The notes below the pieces were generated by a model that saw only the letters and a program-made list of their open reading frames with translations, did not search any database and was not told where the DNA came from. A program made the translations under genes and the position numbers. Positions 1-8,093 of a DNA stretch of 33,021 nucleotides are shown here, one piece after another; the first letter of the stretch is position 1; each line of letters begins with the position of its first letter. Where the stretch lies: positions 1-33,021 of the forward strand of contig CACYPS010000033.1 in NCBI GenBank assembly GCA_902776305.1. The letters run 5' to 3'. Source of the DNA: an uncultured Lachnospiraceae bacterium (GTDB lineage: Bacteria > Bacillota > Clostridia > Lachnospirales > Lachnospiraceae).

Positions 1-1260
1 CTGTCTGATATAAAGAATTCTCTCAAAACAATCATGCGCATGATGTATGCAGTTTATAAGAAAAAGATCATTCTCCTTATAGACGAATATGATGTTCCGC
101 TTGCGAAAGCCAGCGAGAAGGACTCTGTCAAAAACCGGTATTATTCAAGAATGCTTGATGTGATGAAAGGAATACTGGGAATGTCACTTAAGGATAATGA
201 ATATCTCCAGTTTGCTGTTATCACCGGATGTCTTCGAATAGCAAAGGACACTGCAGGCGTGCCCTGGCAAAGCATTTTTACAGGCACTAACAACTTTGTA
301 TCTTACTCGGTGCTCGATAATGAATTCTCCGGCTATTTCGGATTTTCCAATGAGGAGGTCGAGAGAATTCTGGACGCTGCGGAAAGCAGAGGGAAGGCCG
401 GTCTGATCAGAGAATGGTATTATGGCTATGTATTCGGAAACAGCTATGTTTACTGTCCATGGGATGTCATCAACTACATTTCCGCGCTTCGAAAGAACTG
501 GGATGCACGCCCTAAGAATTACTGGAAGAATACAAGCCATAACGGCATCCTGCTGACATTTGTAAAGCGGACAGACTTCAAGGTGAAGGGCAAATTCGAG
601 ACTCTCATGAACGGCGGGACGATTGTGCAGACAATCTCGGATGAGCTTACTTACGATACTCTGCATTCTTCCGAGGAGAACCTGTGGAGCGTACTGCTCA
701 TGACCGGCTATATTACCAAGGCGGATTCAGGGGAAGAAGGGGACACTGTAAGCCTTAAGATTCCGAACCGGGAGATACGGTCAATTTTTGAAGATACGGT
801 CGTCAGGCTGTTCAGGGAGACGTTAGATGCGGGCAAACAGAAATCTATGATGGATGCCTTCTGGAACCGGGATGAAGAAAGCGCGGGAAAGATGCTTTCC
901 GATCTGCTTTGGAAGACAATCAGCTACAATGATTATCACGAGGATTATTATCATGCGTTCCTTGCAGGGGCATTTGTTGGAATAGGGTATGAGGTGGAAT
1001 CCAATAAGGATAAAGGTCTTGGACGGCCGGACATCGTATTGAAAGATGAGGATAATCGAAGAGCGATTATCATAGAGGCCAAAAAATCTGGAAGTGAGTC
1101 CGAGATGGACAAAGACTGCGAAGAGGCACTTAAACAGATCGTTACGAAAAAATACGCAGAGGGTCTCTACGGCTATGAGCAGGTTCTCAGTTATGGCATT
1201 TCGTTTTTCCAGAAGCAGGCCAAGGTCAGGCTGCTAACGGAAAATGAAACTTGTCTCTGA
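1..1260 (+). CDS. AAA-ATPase-like protein with C-terminal PD-(D/E)XK nuclease domain, 5' end outside window
   Basis: The reading frame is open at base 1, so the N-terminus with the P-loop lies upstream. Visible are a Walker B strand (IILLIDEYDVPL, residues about 23-34 of the visible part), the family hallmark of an FSGYFGFSNEEV-like segment followed by EWYYGY, and near the end a nuclease core: GRPDIVL, then AIIIEAKKS (D...E-x-K). This order matches the AAA-ATPase_like (PF09820) plus DUF1703 families, whose function is not established; roles in defence or as selfish genes have been suggested. It is more distant from the two full paralogues at 2630 and 5648 than they are from each other. A hairpin-rich stretch and a terminator follow. 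Confidence 0.85.
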   Translation: MSDIKNSLKTIMRMMYAVYKKKIILLIDEYDVPLAKASEKDSVKNRYYSRMLDVMKGILGMSLKDNEYLQFAVITGCLRIAKDTAGVPWQSIFTGTNNFVSYSVLDNEFSGYFGFSNEEVERILDAAESRGKAGLIREWYYGYVFGNSYVYCPWDVINYISALRKNWDARPKNYWKNTSHNGILLTFVKRTDFKVKGKFETLMNGGTIVQTISDELTYDTLHSSEENLWSVLLMTGYITKADSGEEGDTVSLKIPNREIRSIFEDTVVRLFRETLDAGKQKSMMDAFWNRDEESAGKMLSDLLWKTISYNDYHEDYYHAFLAGAFVGIGYEVESNKDKGLGRPDIVLKDEDNRRAIIIEAKKSGSESEMDKDCEEALKQIVTKKYAEGLYGYEQVLSYGISFFQKQAKVRLLTENETCL

Positions 1261-1306
1261 CATGGTGGGATACAAACCTGCGTCAGAGATTAAAGCCTCA
1301 GCTGCA

Positions 1307-1420
1307 CAATGCTCCACCGGAGCATTGTTACGCATGCTTAGGCACGACGGATCGCAGCCGAGCATTAAGGAAGGTGCTTCGCACCATGCGCGGCGCGGCA
1401 AGAACGCCGAGGCGTTCTTG
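1307..1420. repeat. Cluster of perfect hairpins after the ATPase gene
   Basis: Three perfect hairpins stand in a row: 1307-1327 (9-bp arms, loop ACC), 1373-1385 (GGTGC-TTC-GCACC) and 1399-1420 (10-bp arms, loop GA). The stretch is GC-rich compared with the AT-rich flanks. A 65-codon open frame runs across it but is made largely of the hairpin arms, so coding is doubtful. It could be a structured RNA or a dispersed palindromic repeat; I do not recognise the family. Confidence 0.5.
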
Positions 1421-1490
1421 ATTTTAAGAGCAAAAAGATAATAGCTGGTTAAAGAAGATATTGAAGCAAGCACTTATCTCTGAGGTAATG

Positions 1491-1522
1491 AAACGGCTGT
1501 CACTTATGTGGTAGCCGTTTTC
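1491..1522 (+). terminator. Intrinsic terminator of the GGCTATCAC family
   Basis: A 12-bp RNA stem with two G-U pairs (AACGGCTGTCAC / GTGGTAGCCGTT, loop TTAT) runs straight into TTTTC. It is the first of at least eleven similar hairpins in the window. Confidence 0.8.
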
Positions 1523-1708
1523 ATGTATTTGGTTGTATAAAAATTACTTATCCAAGTGTTATTTATTATATAATAGCTATGTTACGAGTGAAGAATTTTA
1601 CATAGTATAACCATAGAAGTAGACAAGGATGTGGCATTTATTAAATCAAAAGTATCTTTGCTTGGAAATTTGGATTTGGAAGCGAAGCAACCTTTCTAAT
1701 TACGCTAT
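1523..1708. other. AT-rich intergenic stretch
   Basis: About 190 bp with no convincing reading frame. A TATAAT-like box is visible near 1568 without a clear -35 partner. I see no RNA gene or repeat here. Confidence 0.4.
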
Positions 1709-1770
1709 TGGAAGGTCATAGCAACTAAGAAAATCAGGAATGCTATCACTTGTGTGGTAGCCGTTTTCTA
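1709..1770 (+). repeat. 62-bp repeat ending in a GCTATCAC terminator (copy A)
   Basis: This stretch is about 85% identical to 5499-5560. Both carry GGTCATAGCAACT, AGAAAATCA and GAATGCTATCACTTGT in the same order. The second half (1742-1768) is a hairpin GCTATCAC-TTGT-GTGGTAGC followed by CGTTTTC, a likely terminator. The TCATAGCA just upstream can pair imperfectly with TGCTATCA of the terminator arm, which would give an alternative, anti-terminator-like fold. That last point is inference. Confidence 0.6.
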
Positions 1771-1824
1771 TATATACTAAGGGTAGAATAATACCAAAAT
1801 ACAATGTTATAGGGGGACATTATT

Positions 1825-2094
1825 ATGATGTATCCATATATGACTCTTAACGATGATACTGAGATTACTCATTCCGAAATGAAACCGGATGGACGTGTAA
1901 AAGTTTTTATTGAGACTCCTGATTTGAATGATGGGTTTCATAGTGCAATATGCTGGCTTCCTGAGTACTCATGGGAGTGTCATGGTTACTCAGATGCAGA
2001 AATGTCATATTTTAAAAATTTAATACGGAATAATGCCCATCTGATTATGGAGTTTTCTCAGGAGGGAGGTATTTTGAATGCCTCAGTTGTATAG
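1825..2094 (+). CDS. Conserved hypothetical protein paired with DUF4160 gene
   Basis: An 89-aa acidic protein (begins MMYPYMTLNDDTEITHSEM) with an AGGGGGAC ribosome site at 1811-1818 ahead of two adjacent ATGs; the first was chosen. No signal peptide or membrane segment is seen. It resembles small proteins commonly encoded just before DUF4160 genes, though it is not a clear DUF2442. Its 3' end overlaps the next gene by 17 bp, so the two are very likely co-translated. Function unknown; a toxin-antitoxin-like pair is a guess from the gene arrangement only. Confidence 0.75.
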   Translation: MMYPYMTLNDDTEITHSEMKPDGRVKVFIETPDLNDGFHSAICWLPEYSWECHGYSDAEMSYFKNLIRNNAHLIMEFSQEGGILNASVV

Positions 2095-2356
2095 AATCGG
2101 ATCGTATATCATTTTTTTCTGGTCAAATGAAAACATGCCACTGGAGCCGATCCATGTACATATTTCGGAAGGAAAAGCAAGCGCTAATGCAACGAAGATT
2201 TGGATCACAAGCACAGGCAAGGCCATTTTATCCCATAATTCTTCAAATATTAAAATGCAGATATTGAGAAAACTCATACGATTTATTGAGGCTAACAGTG
2301 AGGAAATAGAAGAACAGTGGATTGAACACTTTGGAGAAATCAGATATTTCTGTTAA
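2078..2356 (+). CDS. DUF4160 family protein
   Basis: A 92-aa protein with the usual DUF4160 (PF13711) pattern: MPQLYRIGSYIIFFWSNE, then EPIHVHIS and a KIWI strand, and a C-terminal helix ending IEEQWIEHFGE. The GGGAGG at 2063-2068 lies about 9 nt before the ATG, within the upstream gene. DUF4160 proteins are small, usually encoded with a partner, and without an established biochemical function. A terminator of the window-wide family follows 25 bp after the stop, closing a two-gene unit. Confidence 0.85.
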   Translation: MPQLYRIGSYIIFFWSNENMPLEPIHVHISEGKASANATKIWITSTGKAILSHNSSNIKMQILRKLIRFIEANSEEIEEQWIEHFGEIRYFC

Positions 2357-2381
2357 ATGAATGTTGGGAGATCAAAGAAAC

Positions 2382-2409
2382 GGTTATCACTTCGGTGATA
2401 GCCTTTTTT
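2382..2409 (+). terminator. Intrinsic terminator of the GGCTATCAC family
   Basis: A 9-bp stem GGTTATCAC / GTGATAGCC with a TTCG tetraloop is followed by TTTTTTA. It closes the DUF4160 pair. Confidence 0.9.
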
Positions 2410-2629
2410 ATTTGGAAACCTGTAGAAAGGATAAAACTGAAGGTGATTTCTGTGAAAATGACAGGCTGCTTCGTTGCGAAATGTGCGGACAGTGTAGGGT
2501 AAATAAGAATATGAGTGCAAAATGGTTTTAAATAATACTCAAATTAAGTCCTGATGTGTTATATAATAAGTTCTGAGATAAGTCATGATTTGGTAAGCGA
2601 GCAATAAAAAGTGCGTTAAGAGGTAAGAT

Positions 2630-4312
2630 ATGGGAACATATTTGAATCCGGGAAAAGCTGATTTTGAAGAAGCAGTCAATTCAAAAATCTTTGTGGATAA
2701 GACGGATATGATTATGTATCTGAATTCTGTTGTTAAGACGAAACAGAAGTATGTAAGTGTCTCACGCCCCAGGCGCTTTGGAAAAACGATGGCGGCAGAT
2801 ATGATTTGTGCCTATTATGACAGGAAAGCTGAAAGCAGGGAACTTTTTGCAAATAGAAAACTGGCCGGGTGTGAGCCTTATAAATCCGGAGAGAAAGAAG
2901 TCTTTTGGGATGAGTATCTCGGGAAGTTTGATGTCATACGGCTTGTAATGACAAAGTTCATTAAAAAAAATAACAATGTAACAGATGCATTGTCAAAGAT
3001 GCAGAAGCTCATCGTAAGGGATATAAAAAAGGAATACCCGGATATAGATTGTTTTGATGAAGAAGATCTTATCCAGACTATCGAAGACGTTTATTCTGAA
3101 AACTCAAGGCAGCTTGTCATTGTTCTTGATGAATGGGATGCAGTGTTCAGAGAACGTCAAAATGATAAAGAAGGCCAGAAAGAATACTTGGATTTCCTTA
3201 GAGACTTGATGAAAGATAACAATAATATTGCGCTTGCCTATATGACGGGCATCCTGCCGATAAAGAAGTATGGGAAGCATTCAGCCTTGAATATGTTTAC
3301 GGAGTATTCCATGATGTTCCCCAGGCAATTAGCCAGGTATACGGGCTTTACTGAGGAAGAGGTTCAGAATCTGTGCAAAAAATATGGCAGAGATTACCAG
3401 GCTGTCAGCGACTGGTATGACGGGTATGAGGTGAGTGATATCATGCCTCCAGACCCGGATCATCAGGAACTGCGAGCTACCGGCAAATCACCGGAAGCGG
3501 TCAGGTATTCCCTTTACAGCCCTTTATCTGTAGTTGAGGCGACAACTACGGGCATCATAAAGGATTACTGGAACAAAACTGAGACTTATGAGGCGTTGGC
3601 TGAGTTCATTGAAATGGATTATGATGGCCTGAAAGAAGCAGTCGCTTTCCTGATGGATGGCGGGAGGCTCGCTATAGATACATCCACTTATCAGAATGAC
3701 ATGACAACATTCCATGGACGGGATGACGTGCTCTCCCTCCTGATTCATCTGGGGTATCTTGGATTTGATGATAAGAAGAGCGAGGTGTTCATCCCTAACC
3801 GGGAGATTCTGGACGAGTTCAGGTCATCCACAAAGGGGTTGGAGTGGAAGCCCGTTTTCCGATCGTTTCATTTGTCACAAGAAATCCTGAAAGCCACGCT
3901 GGATAAGGATTCTGATAAGGTTGCGGAGCTTCTGGAAGAAGCCCATAACCGTGCGGGAAATAAGACATATAATGATGAGGCCGCATTAAGCTATGCAATC
4001 CAACTCGCCTATTATGCTGCCCAGATGTATTATACAACGATTCTGGAACTGGACAGCGGAAAGGGGTATGTGGATATTGCATATTTGCCTGCGCCTAAGT
4101 ACCCGGCACTGCCGGCGCTGGTTGTAGAATTGAAATACAACCGGAGTGCAGAAACAGCGATGTCACAGATTAAGAGACAGAAATATCCGGAGAGACTCAT
4201 ACACTACAAGGGCAACATGCTGCTCGTGGCGATTGATTATGATAAGGATTTGCCTAACACGGCTCCTGAGTTCAAGCATCATAAATGCATCATCGAGGCG
4301 GATTGTTGTTGA
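2630..4312 (+). CDS. AAA-ATPase-like / PD-(D/E)XK nuclease-domain protein (paralogue 1)
   Basis: A full-length 560-aa member of the AAA-ATPase_like (PF09820) plus DUF1703 arrangement. A P-loop variant SRPRRFGKT lies at residues 45-53 and Walker B VIVLDEWD at 163-170. The middle segment has FTGFTEEEV and WYDGYEV (239-267). A C-terminal PD-(D/E)XK core follows: D482 in GYVDIAYL, then VVELKY with E500 and K502. AAGAGGT sits 5 nt before the ATG. A TATAAT box at 2562-2567 is a possible -10. It is closely similar to the gene at 5648. The protein may be an NTP-driven nuclease; no cellular role is established. Confidence 0.9.
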   Translation: MGTYLNPGKADFEEAVNSKIFVDKTDMIMYLNSVVKTKQKYVSVSRPRRFGKTMAADMICAYYDRKAESRELFANRKLAGCEPYKSGEKEVFWDEYLGKFDVIRLVMTKFIKKNNNVTDALSKMQKLIVRDIKKEYPDIDCFDEEDLIQTIEDVYSENSRQLVIVLDEWDAVFRERQNDKEGQKEYLDFLRDLMKDNNNIALAYMTGILPIKKYGKHSALNMFTEYSMMFPRQLARYTGFTEEEVQNLCKKYGRDYQAVSDWYDGYEVSDIMPPDPDHQELRATGKSPEAVRYSLYSPLSVVEATTTGIIKDYWNKTETYEALAEFIEMDYDGLKEAVAFLMDGGRLAIDTSTYQNDMTTFHGRDDVLSLLIHLGYLGFDDKKSEVFIPNREILDEFRSSTKGLEWKPVFRSFHLSQEILKATLDKDSDKVAELLEEAHNRAGNKTYNDEAALSYAIQLAYYAAQMYYTTILELDSGKGYVDIAYLPAPKYPALPALVVELKYNRSAETAMSQIKRQKYPERLIHYKGNMLLVAIDYDKDLPNTAPEFKHHKCIIEADCC

Positions 4313-4321
4313 ACAAATGTC

Positions 4322-4370
4322 AAAATGGCTTCTTTGCCTTATTGCGGCAAAGGCAGCGATTAAACAGGCG
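4322..4370 (+). repeat. About 48-bp repeat after ATPase/Rpn genes (copy 1 of 3)
   Basis: The stretch with CTTTGCCTTATTGCGGCA and AGGCAGCGATTAAACAGGCG aligns with 7383-7428 and 30671-30717. Each copy sits between a nuclease/ATPase gene and its terminator. In this copy one frame reads MSKWLLCLIAAKAAIKQAK (4316-4375); the other copies do not keep that frame, so it is more likely a remnant or RNA element than a gene. Confidence 0.5.
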
Positions 4371-4414
4371 AAATAATTAACGGCATAATGTCGCATGATA
4401 TGAAATGATGAAAG

Positions 4415-4446
4415 AGGGCTATCACTTCGGTGGTGGCCTTCTTTTA
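4415..4446 (+). terminator. Intrinsic terminator of the GGCTATCAC family
   Basis: Stem GGGCTATCAC / GTGGTGGCCT with a TTCG loop followed by TCTTTTA, about 100 bp after the ATPase stop. Confidence 0.8.
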
Positions 4447-4514
4447 TGTATCTATTAGGACAATTACCGAATCTGTTGACGTACAGGAGTGATGTAGGTG
4501 CTAATGAATAATCG

Positions 4515-4523
4515 TGTTATAAT
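4515..4523 (+). promoter_or_regulatory. Extended -10 promoter of the hydrolase gene
   Basis: TGTTATAAT is a perfect TGn-TATAAT extended -10. No -35 stands at the right distance (a TTGACG at 4476 is 36 bp upstream, too far), which is acceptable for an extended -10. Transcription would begin near 4530, which argues against the ATG at 4538 as the start. Confidence 0.5.
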
Positions 4524-4585
4524 ATGACTATTGAAAAATGAGTTTTGAAACACAAAAGGTGGTATTCCGAAGCGGAGAAATTAGA

Positions 4586-5449
4586 ATGATTGAGAATGAG
4601 ATCATTAAAACACCATATGGAAACATAGCAGCTTATAAACAGGTATCCGGGAAGAAAACAATCCTGCTGCTGCACGGTGCAGGCTGTGACAGCACAATGC
4701 TGTCCTGGAAAGAAGTGTTCCATGCTTTTTCGGATGATTTCTCGGTGTATGCGTTTGATTTTTTGGGCTATGGTAACAGCGATAAAGCGGATGACCTGGT
4801 AGGAGATAAATTCTATGATACGCACATTGCTTGTGTGAAAAGTGTTGTTGAGCATTATAATCTTTCTGATTTTGTCATAGCCGGATTATCAATGGGTGGA
4901 GCTGTTGCGATTGGCTTTGCCCTAATCTATCCGGAAAAAGTAAAGGCACTAATACCTGTGGATTCCTGGGGGTTATCAGAGAAAATGCCGTTTCACCGTT
5001 TCAGCTACTGGTATGTGAATCATACTAATCTGACGTTGCTGCAGTATAGGTTATGCGCAAAATACAGATGGCTGGCAAAATGGTCGCTATCGTACGCTCT
5101 GATTGGAAACAAGGCCGTAATTACCGACTCATTAGTTGACGAAGTGATGCAATCCTGTCACAGAGATATGGCCGGAAAGTCAATGCTCAACTATCAGCGG
5201 AGTTCAGCGGATAAGTATAGGTCAAAACCTTATTATTTGGACACTCTTAAGAATTTTAAAAAGCCGGTTATTTACATAATCGGAGAAAAGGACCCGCTTG
5301 TTTCATTAAAAGACATTTATAAAGCGGCGGAGGAAACTCCGAATAGTAAGGTGGCAGTGTTCAAGGGGTGTAAGCACTGGTCGGTTAAAGAACGACCGCA
5401 ACGCTTTTGCAGAATTGTTGAGACTGTTTTTCCAAAATATAAAATGTAA
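4586..5449 (+). CDS. Alpha/beta hydrolase
   Basis: A 287-aa alpha/beta-fold hydrolase. The oxyanion segment is LLLHGAG (28-33), the nucleophile elbow GLSMGG puts the serine at 102, the acid is D236 in GEKDPLV, and the base is H264 in GCKHWSV. The substrate cannot be told from the sequence. An in-frame ATG at 4538 would add 16 residues, but it has no ribosome site and lies about 8 nt after the predicted transcription start, whereas GCGGAG sits 8 nt before the ATG at 4586, and MIENEIIKTPYGN is a normal family start. Appears to be a single-gene unit between two ATPase paralogues. Confidence 0.85.
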   Translation: MIENEIIKTPYGNIAAYKQVSGKKTILLLHGAGCDSTMLSWKEVFHAFSDDFSVYAFDFLGYGNSDKADDLVGDKFYDTHIACVKSVVEHYNLSDFVIAGLSMGGAVAIGFALIYPEKVKALIPVDSWGLSEKMPFHRFSYWYVNHTNLTLLQYRLCAKYRWLAKWSLSYALIGNKAVITDSLVDEVMQSCHRDMAGKSMLNYQRSSADKYRSKPYYLDTLKNFKKPVIYIIGEKDPLVSLKDIYKAAEETPNSKVAVFKGCKHWSVKERPQRFCRIVETVFPKYKM

Positions 5450-5498
5450 ATGAGGCGACATGAAGATATCAACCCATAGCAGTGGAGCTTTTCTTGAG

Positions 5499-5560
5499 CG
5501 AAGGTCATAGCAACTGAGAAAATCAAGAATGCTATCACTTGTATGGCAGTCTTTTTCTCT
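5499..5560 (+). repeat. 62-bp repeat ending in a GCTATCAC terminator (copy B)
   Basis: Copy of 1709-1770. The hairpin GCTATCACTTGTATGGCAGT followed by CTTTTTCTC (5531-5557) is less perfect here, with one mismatch and G-U pairs, but the U-tract is better. It follows the hydrolase gene by 50 bp and may serve as its terminator. Confidence 0.6.
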
Positions 5561-5647
5561 ATATAATGAATTTAGTTCACACATTTGCTGTGTTCAATGT
5601 GTGCTATCGCAAATTCGGGTATGAGATGACAAGTAAAGGGGAAAGAT

Positions 5648-7324
5648 GTGGGAGCGTATTTGAATCCGGGAAATCAGAGTTATCGGATAGCGGTTAACTC
5701 TGAGATATTTATAGATAAAAGTGAGATGATTCAATATCTCAACACTGTGCTGAACACGCAGCAAAGGTTTGTCAGTGTTTCTCGTCCCCGGCGGTTCGGA
5801 AAAACGATGGCGGCAGATATGATATGTGCCTACTATGATCGGGAGGCTGAGAGCAGGGAACTGTTTGTAAACAGAAAACTTGCAGGATGTGAGCCTTATA
5901 AATCCGATACAAAAGAAGTTTTTTGGGATGAATATCTTGGCAAGTTTGATGTTATCCGACTTGTTATGACAGACTTCATGGAAGGCAGTAATACAGTTCA
6001 GGACATGCTTCAGTACTTGACAGATGAAGTGACAGAAGAGCTGTTGGATGATAATCCTGATATAAAAATCGGGAATAGAATTAATCTCCGGACAGTCATG
6101 AACAAAATATATGGGAAAACACAACGCCAGTTTGTGGTTGTCATAGATGAGTGGGATGCAATCTTCAGAACATGGAAAGAAGACACTACCGGGCAGACCA
6201 TGTATCTTGATTTTCTTCGTGACTGGCTGAAAGATAAACCCTACATTGCACTCGCTTATATAACCGGCATCCTGCCAATAAAAAAATATGGAAAACATTC
6301 TGCTCTGAATATGTTCACCGAGTATTCCATGATGTTCCCCAGACAATTGGCCCGGTTCACCGGATTCACCGAAGAAGAGGTTCAGATTCTGTGTAACAGG
6401 TATGGCAGGGATTATCAGGCAGTGAGCTCTTGGTATGACGGATATGAGGTAAGTGATATCATACCACCTGATCCTGAACATGAAGAATTTCGCACTACCG
6501 GAAAATCCCCGGAGGCGATCAGATATTCGCTTTACAGTCCTTTGTCTGTTGTTGAGGCGACAACGACAGGCATTATTAAGGATTACTGGAACAAAACGGA
6601 GACCTATGAGGCTTTGGCAGAGTTCATTGAAATGGATTATGATGGTCTGAAGGAAGCGGTTGCCTTTTTAATGGATGGTGGGAGGCTTCGCATAGACACC
6701 TCTACTTACCAGAATGATATGACAACTTTCCATGGCAAGGATGATGTGCTTTCTCTGTTAATCCATTTAGGCTATTTAGGATTTGACGATCAGAGGAGTG
6801 AGGTGTTTATTCCCAATCGGGAGATTCTGGACGAGTTTAAAACGTCTACAAAAAGTAAGAAGTGGGTACCGGCTTTCAGGACAATTACCTTGTCAGAGGA
6901 AATTGTAAAAGCAACGTGGGATAAGGATACTGAAAAGGTTGCAGAGCTTCTTGAAGAAGCCCATAATCGTGCAGGAAATAAAACATATAACGATGAAGCT
7001 GCACTAAGTTATGCAGTCCAGCTTGCCTTTTATGCTGCGCAGAAGTATTATACTACGATTCTTGAATTGGACAGCGGGAAGGGGTATGTGGATATTGCGT
7101 ATCTGCCCGCACCTAAATATTCTACCATTCCTGCACTGGTTGTAGAGCTGAAGTATAATCAGAGCGCAGATACAGCGATGTCACAAATCAGGAGACAAAA
7201 ATACCCTGAAAGATTGGAACACTACAAAGGTAATACCCTTCTTGTGGCGATAAACTATGACAAGGACATTCCGAATACCCGATCTGACTTTAAACATCAT
7301 AAATGCCTAATCGAGGAGGCATGA
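5648..7324 (+). CDS. AAA-ATPase-like / PD-(D/E)XK nuclease-domain protein (paralogue 2)
   Basis: 558 aa, same architecture as the gene at 2630: P-loop SRPRRFGKT, Walker B VVVIDEWD, FTGFTEEEV, WYDGYEV and C-terminal VDIAYL...VVELKY core. The start is GTG (MGAYLNPG, matching MGTYLNPG of the paralogue); the ATG two bases upstream is out of frame. AAAGGGGAAAG precedes it. Identity with the paralogue is not even: long blocks (residues about 44-108 and 200-395) are nearly identical, whereas residues about 8-40 and 108-180 differ strongly. This suggests either gene conversion or selection for different partners. Confidence 0.9.
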   Translation: MGAYLNPGNQSYRIAVNSEIFIDKSEMIQYLNTVLNTQQRFVSVSRPRRFGKTMAADMICAYYDREAESRELFVNRKLAGCEPYKSDTKEVFWDEYLGKFDVIRLVMTDFMEGSNTVQDMLQYLTDEVTEELLDDNPDIKIGNRINLRTVMNKIYGKTQRQFVVVIDEWDAIFRTWKEDTTGQTMYLDFLRDWLKDKPYIALAYITGILPIKKYGKHSALNMFTEYSMMFPRQLARFTGFTEEEVQILCNRYGRDYQAVSSWYDGYEVSDIIPPDPEHEEFRTTGKSPEAIRYSLYSPLSVVEATTTGIIKDYWNKTETYEALAEFIEMDYDGLKEAVAFLMDGGRLRIDTSTYQNDMTTFHGKDDVLSLLIHLGYLGFDDQRSEVFIPNREILDEFKTSTKSKKWVPAFRTITLSEEIVKATWDKDTEKVAELLEEAHNRAGNKTYNDEAALSYAVQLAFYAAQKYYTTILELDSGKGYVDIAYLPAPKYSTIPALVVELKYNQSADTAMSQIRRQKYPERLEHYKGNTLLVAINYDKDIPNTRSDFKHHKCLIEEA

Positions 7325-7382
7325 TTCTGATTTGATAGGTAGCTTTTCAGATGGTATAATATTGTATGAAAGCCTTTACTTT

Positions 7383-7428
7383 CTTTAGCTAACCGCCCCA
7401 CAAGCAGCAATAAAGCAAGGAAACTAAG
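7383..7428 (+). repeat. About 48-bp repeat after ATPase/Rpn genes (copy 2 of 3)
   Basis: CTTTAGCTAACCGCCCCACA and AGCAGCAATAAAGCA align with the copies at 4322 and 30671. No reading frame is kept. Confidence 0.5.
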
Positions 7429-7490
7429 TTGAAATCAGGAGTTTATGAGGTGAATTAACTTAAGTAAACTCAAATATTTAAGGTAACGAA

Positions 7491-7522
7491 AGGGCTATCA
7501 CTTAGGTGGTAGTCCTTTTTTA
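7491..7522 (+). terminator. Intrinsic terminator of the GGCTATCAC family
   Basis: Stem AGGGCTATCAC / GTGGTAGTCCT with TTAG loop followed by TTTTTT; 170 bp after the ATPase stop. Confidence 0.85.
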
Positions 7523-7538
7523 TATATAGACTTGCTCG

Positions 7539-7620
7539 TCCCATTTATATGATCTGAAATTTTCTGAAACCGATTGTAATAAAACCTGCTTTTTGCTACT
7601 ATAAACTTGAGGAGATACTT
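7539..7620 (+). promoter_or_regulatory. Conserved 82-bp promoter/leader of Rpn locus (copy 1)
   Basis: This block matches 26637-26718 at 80 of 82 bases by eye, and the promoter of the intact Rpn gene at 29690-29750 more loosely. It holds a TATAAA box after TTGCTAC and the ribosome site GAGGAG. The codon that should follow as ATG is CTG here, so translation of the long protein is lost. Confidence 0.6.
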
Positions 7621-7640
7621 CTGGTCAGAAAATAAGAGAG

Positions 7641-8075
7641 CATGATTAATTCGGAGAAGGCGATCCGGTTTATCATGTTGATAAGGTTGTACGGGAAACC
7701 GGGAAGCCTTACGATGACGGTGCATATACAATTTATGTGAATGGTGTATATCAAGGAGAAAACAGTTTTGGCAGGCTGGCGCATGACTTCAATTGCAGGG
7801 AAGCGGACGATATTTTTTATAAACCGTTTGCGGATGGAGTGAGACACTTCAAGGAGACGAAGGAAGGACGTGAGATTATGTGCGAATCGTTTGAGAGATT
7901 GGCGGATAAGGTTGCTGAGGAAAGAGCGGAACAAAGAGCGGAGCAGACGACAGTTAATAATATCAGGTTAATGATGAAGAATTTAAAATGTAGTTTGGAA
8001 GAGGCTCTGAATACCCTTGAAATTACAGGTAAAGATAGGGCAATTATCGCAAAACAACTTCAGAAATCCATTTGA
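7641..8075 (+). pseudogene. Rpn/TIGR01784 nuclease, N-terminal half deleted
   Basis: Translation from 7641 reads HD*FGEGDPVYHVDK and on to GREIMCESFERLADK, collinear with residues from about 132 onward of the intact copy at 29777. The catalytic N-terminal half is missing, the start codon has become CTG, and an AAG-to-TAA change gives a stop at 7647-7649. The C-terminal domain is undamaged. A nuclease is therefore not made, but the short internal product (7878-8075) could be. Confidence 0.85.
7878..8075 (+). CDS. Putative intragenic RpnS-like small protein (65 aa)
   Basis: An in-frame ATG inside the broken Rpn gene opens MCESFERLADKVAEERAEQ... The purine-rich AAGGAAGGA lies about 9 nt before it, a good ribosome site in the middle of a coding region. 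In E. coli, Rpn genes produce a short C-terminal protein from such an internal start, and it inhibits the long nuclease. The body is a charged helix (KVAEERAEQRAEQ) followed by a helical bundle-like tail LMMKNLKCSLEEALNTLEIT ending in IIAKQLQKSI. Function here is inferred from that parallel. Confidence 0.55.
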   Translation: MCESFERLADKVAEERAEQRAEQTTVNNIRLMMKNLKCSLEEALNTLEITGKDRAIIAKQLQKSI

Positions 8076-8093
8076 AATAAGGGTATGGGGATT

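Noticed and set aside
1244-1441. 65-codon frame after the first ATPase gene
   Set aside because: It consists of hairpin arms read through, has no ribosome site and starts inside the preceding gene.
5594-6481. 295-codon open frame on the minus strand
   Set aside because: It lies fully opposite the ATPase paralogue at 5648, lacks a ribosome site and shows no family motif; the plus-strand gene has clear motifs.
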